Below, in pieces: positions 4,676 through 5,192 of a stretch of 5,192 nucleotides of DNA. The notes below the pieces were generated by a model that was given only the letters and a program-made list of their open reading frames with translations, was not told the DNA's origin and searched no databases. The first letter of the stretch is position 1. Every line of letters starts with the position of its first letter. The DNA is from M0108 sp044228695 (lineage in GTDB: Bacteria; Pseudomonadota; Gammaproteobacteria; Chromatiales; Chromatiaceae): contig JBGAUK010000137.1 in assembly GCA_044228695.1 (NCBI GenBank), positions 1 through 5,192 of the forward strand, written 5' to 3'. Both the position numbers and the translations under genes were made by a program.

Positions 4676-5192
4676 ATGACCACTGCTAACGCTATGTTTC
4701 AAGCCACCGATCTGAACCGGCGCAACGCCCGGATTCAGGGGCTCTATCGAATCTTGTTCGGGCTCATGACCCTGCTGCTGATCACGCCGGTCATGATCGT
4801 GCTGGCGACCCTGATCTACAAGGGCGGGAGCGTCATCTCCTTCGAGTTTCTCTTTACCTATCCCACCGATGGCATGCGCGCGGGTGGCATTCTCCCGGCC
4901 CTGCTGGGGACCGTTTGGCTGGTGACGGTAGCGCTCCTGCTGTCCGTGCCGATCGGCATCTTCGCCGCCATCTATCTCAGTGAGTATGCGGGGGACAACT
5001 GGTTTACCCGCGCGATTAACCTCGCCATCATCAACCTGGCGGGTGTTCCCTCCATTGTTTACGCCTTGTTTGGTCTCGGTGCCTTCGTCATCTTCTTTGG
5101 ATTTGGCACCAGCATCCTCGCCGCAAGCCTGACACTGGCGATCATGACCATGCCGGTGGTGATCGTGGCGACCCGCGAGTCCCTGCAAGCGG
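4676..5192 (+). CDS. pstA: Phosphate ABC transporter permease PstA (3'-truncated by window)
   Basis: This is the second channel subunit of the Pst transporter. The first 172 residues are present and the frame is open to the window edge; an intact PstA has roughly 280-300, so the EAA coupling loop lies outside. A polar 22-residue N-terminus leads into the first membrane helix (about 26-48). The periplasmic part carries FLFTYPTDGMRAGGILPAL (from residue 58), a standard PstA sequence. Next come helices at about 73-100, ending in AIYLSEYA (98-105), then GVPSIVYALFGLG (123-135) and a helix with MTMPVVIVATRESLQ (157-171) running to the edge. AAGGGG (4663-4668), overlapping the last codons of pstC, lies seven bases before the ATG, and only four bases separate it from the pstC stop. 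This is operonic and probably coupled. pstB would be expected next. Truncation is due to the window, not to mutation. Confidence 0.94.
   Translation, partial: MTTANAMFQATDLNRRNARIQGLYRILFGLMTLLLITPVMIVLATLIYKGGSVISFEFLFTYPTDGMRAGGILPALLGTVWLVTVALLLSVPIGIFAAIYLSEYAGDNWFTRAINLAIINLAGVPSIVYALFGLGAFVIFFGFGTSILAASLTLAIMTMPVVIVATRESLQA

Noticed and set aside
4643..5188. Minus-strand frame of 181 codons opposite pstA
   Set aside because: The His/Gln/Gly/Asp-rich translation is an antisense shadow; the plus strand encodes clear PstA motifs up to the window edge.
1..5192. CRISPR arrays, tRNA or rRNA genes, insertion sequences, att sites
   Set aside because: I found no spaced direct repeats, cloverleaf-like sequence, transposase fragment or terminal inverted repeats with target duplications. 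The loss in the transporter remnant has no visible mobile-element scar.

Overview
The window is the 5' part of a high-affinity phosphate uptake (Pst) locus from a GC-rich proteobacterium. Codon choice is GC-rich, and each pst gene has a conventional Shine-Dalgarno site. A gammaproteobacterium, perhaps of the purple sulfur or Chromatiales type, is my best guess. That placement rests on general impression only; no marker gene is present.

Left part (1-963). Two units lie on the minus strand: a small lysine-rich coiled-coil protein (133-402) and, upstream of it, a broken remnant of a Na/Pi cotransporter (about 477-812). The remnant has lost its N-terminus and a central block, and it carries an in-frame TAA. 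Bases 1-132 hold only a GC-rich hairpin and an A/T run. A plausible sigma70-type promoter (903-932) faces right, toward the next gene.

Middle (964-1673). A plus-strand gene encodes a 159-residue protein of unknown function with two membrane segments and a cytosolic, probably beta-rich, tail. After it come a perfect 13-bp inverted repeat with a 3-base loop, a second short hairpin, and candidate Pho boxes ahead of pstS.

Right part (1674-5192). Four plus-strand genes in tight order encode the periplasmic phosphate-binding protein PstS, a PhoU regulator, and the permeases PstC and PstA. pstA runs off the end, and pstB would be expected beyond it. PstS captures phosphate and PstC/PstA form the membrane channel. 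The missing PstB would drive transport, and PhoU would link transporter state to PhoR/PhoB signalling.

The most unusual item is PhoU. A normal two-repeat PhoU domain (about residues 1-210) is fused to a low-molecular-weight protein tyrosine phosphatase/ArsC-like domain (about 216-355). In its P-loop, both the nucleophilic cysteine (now Asp225) and the catalytic arginine (now Leu231) are missing. It therefore looks like a pseudophosphatase or ligand-sensing module attached to the phosphate signalling protein. Its gene also sits between pstS and pstC instead of at the end of the operon.
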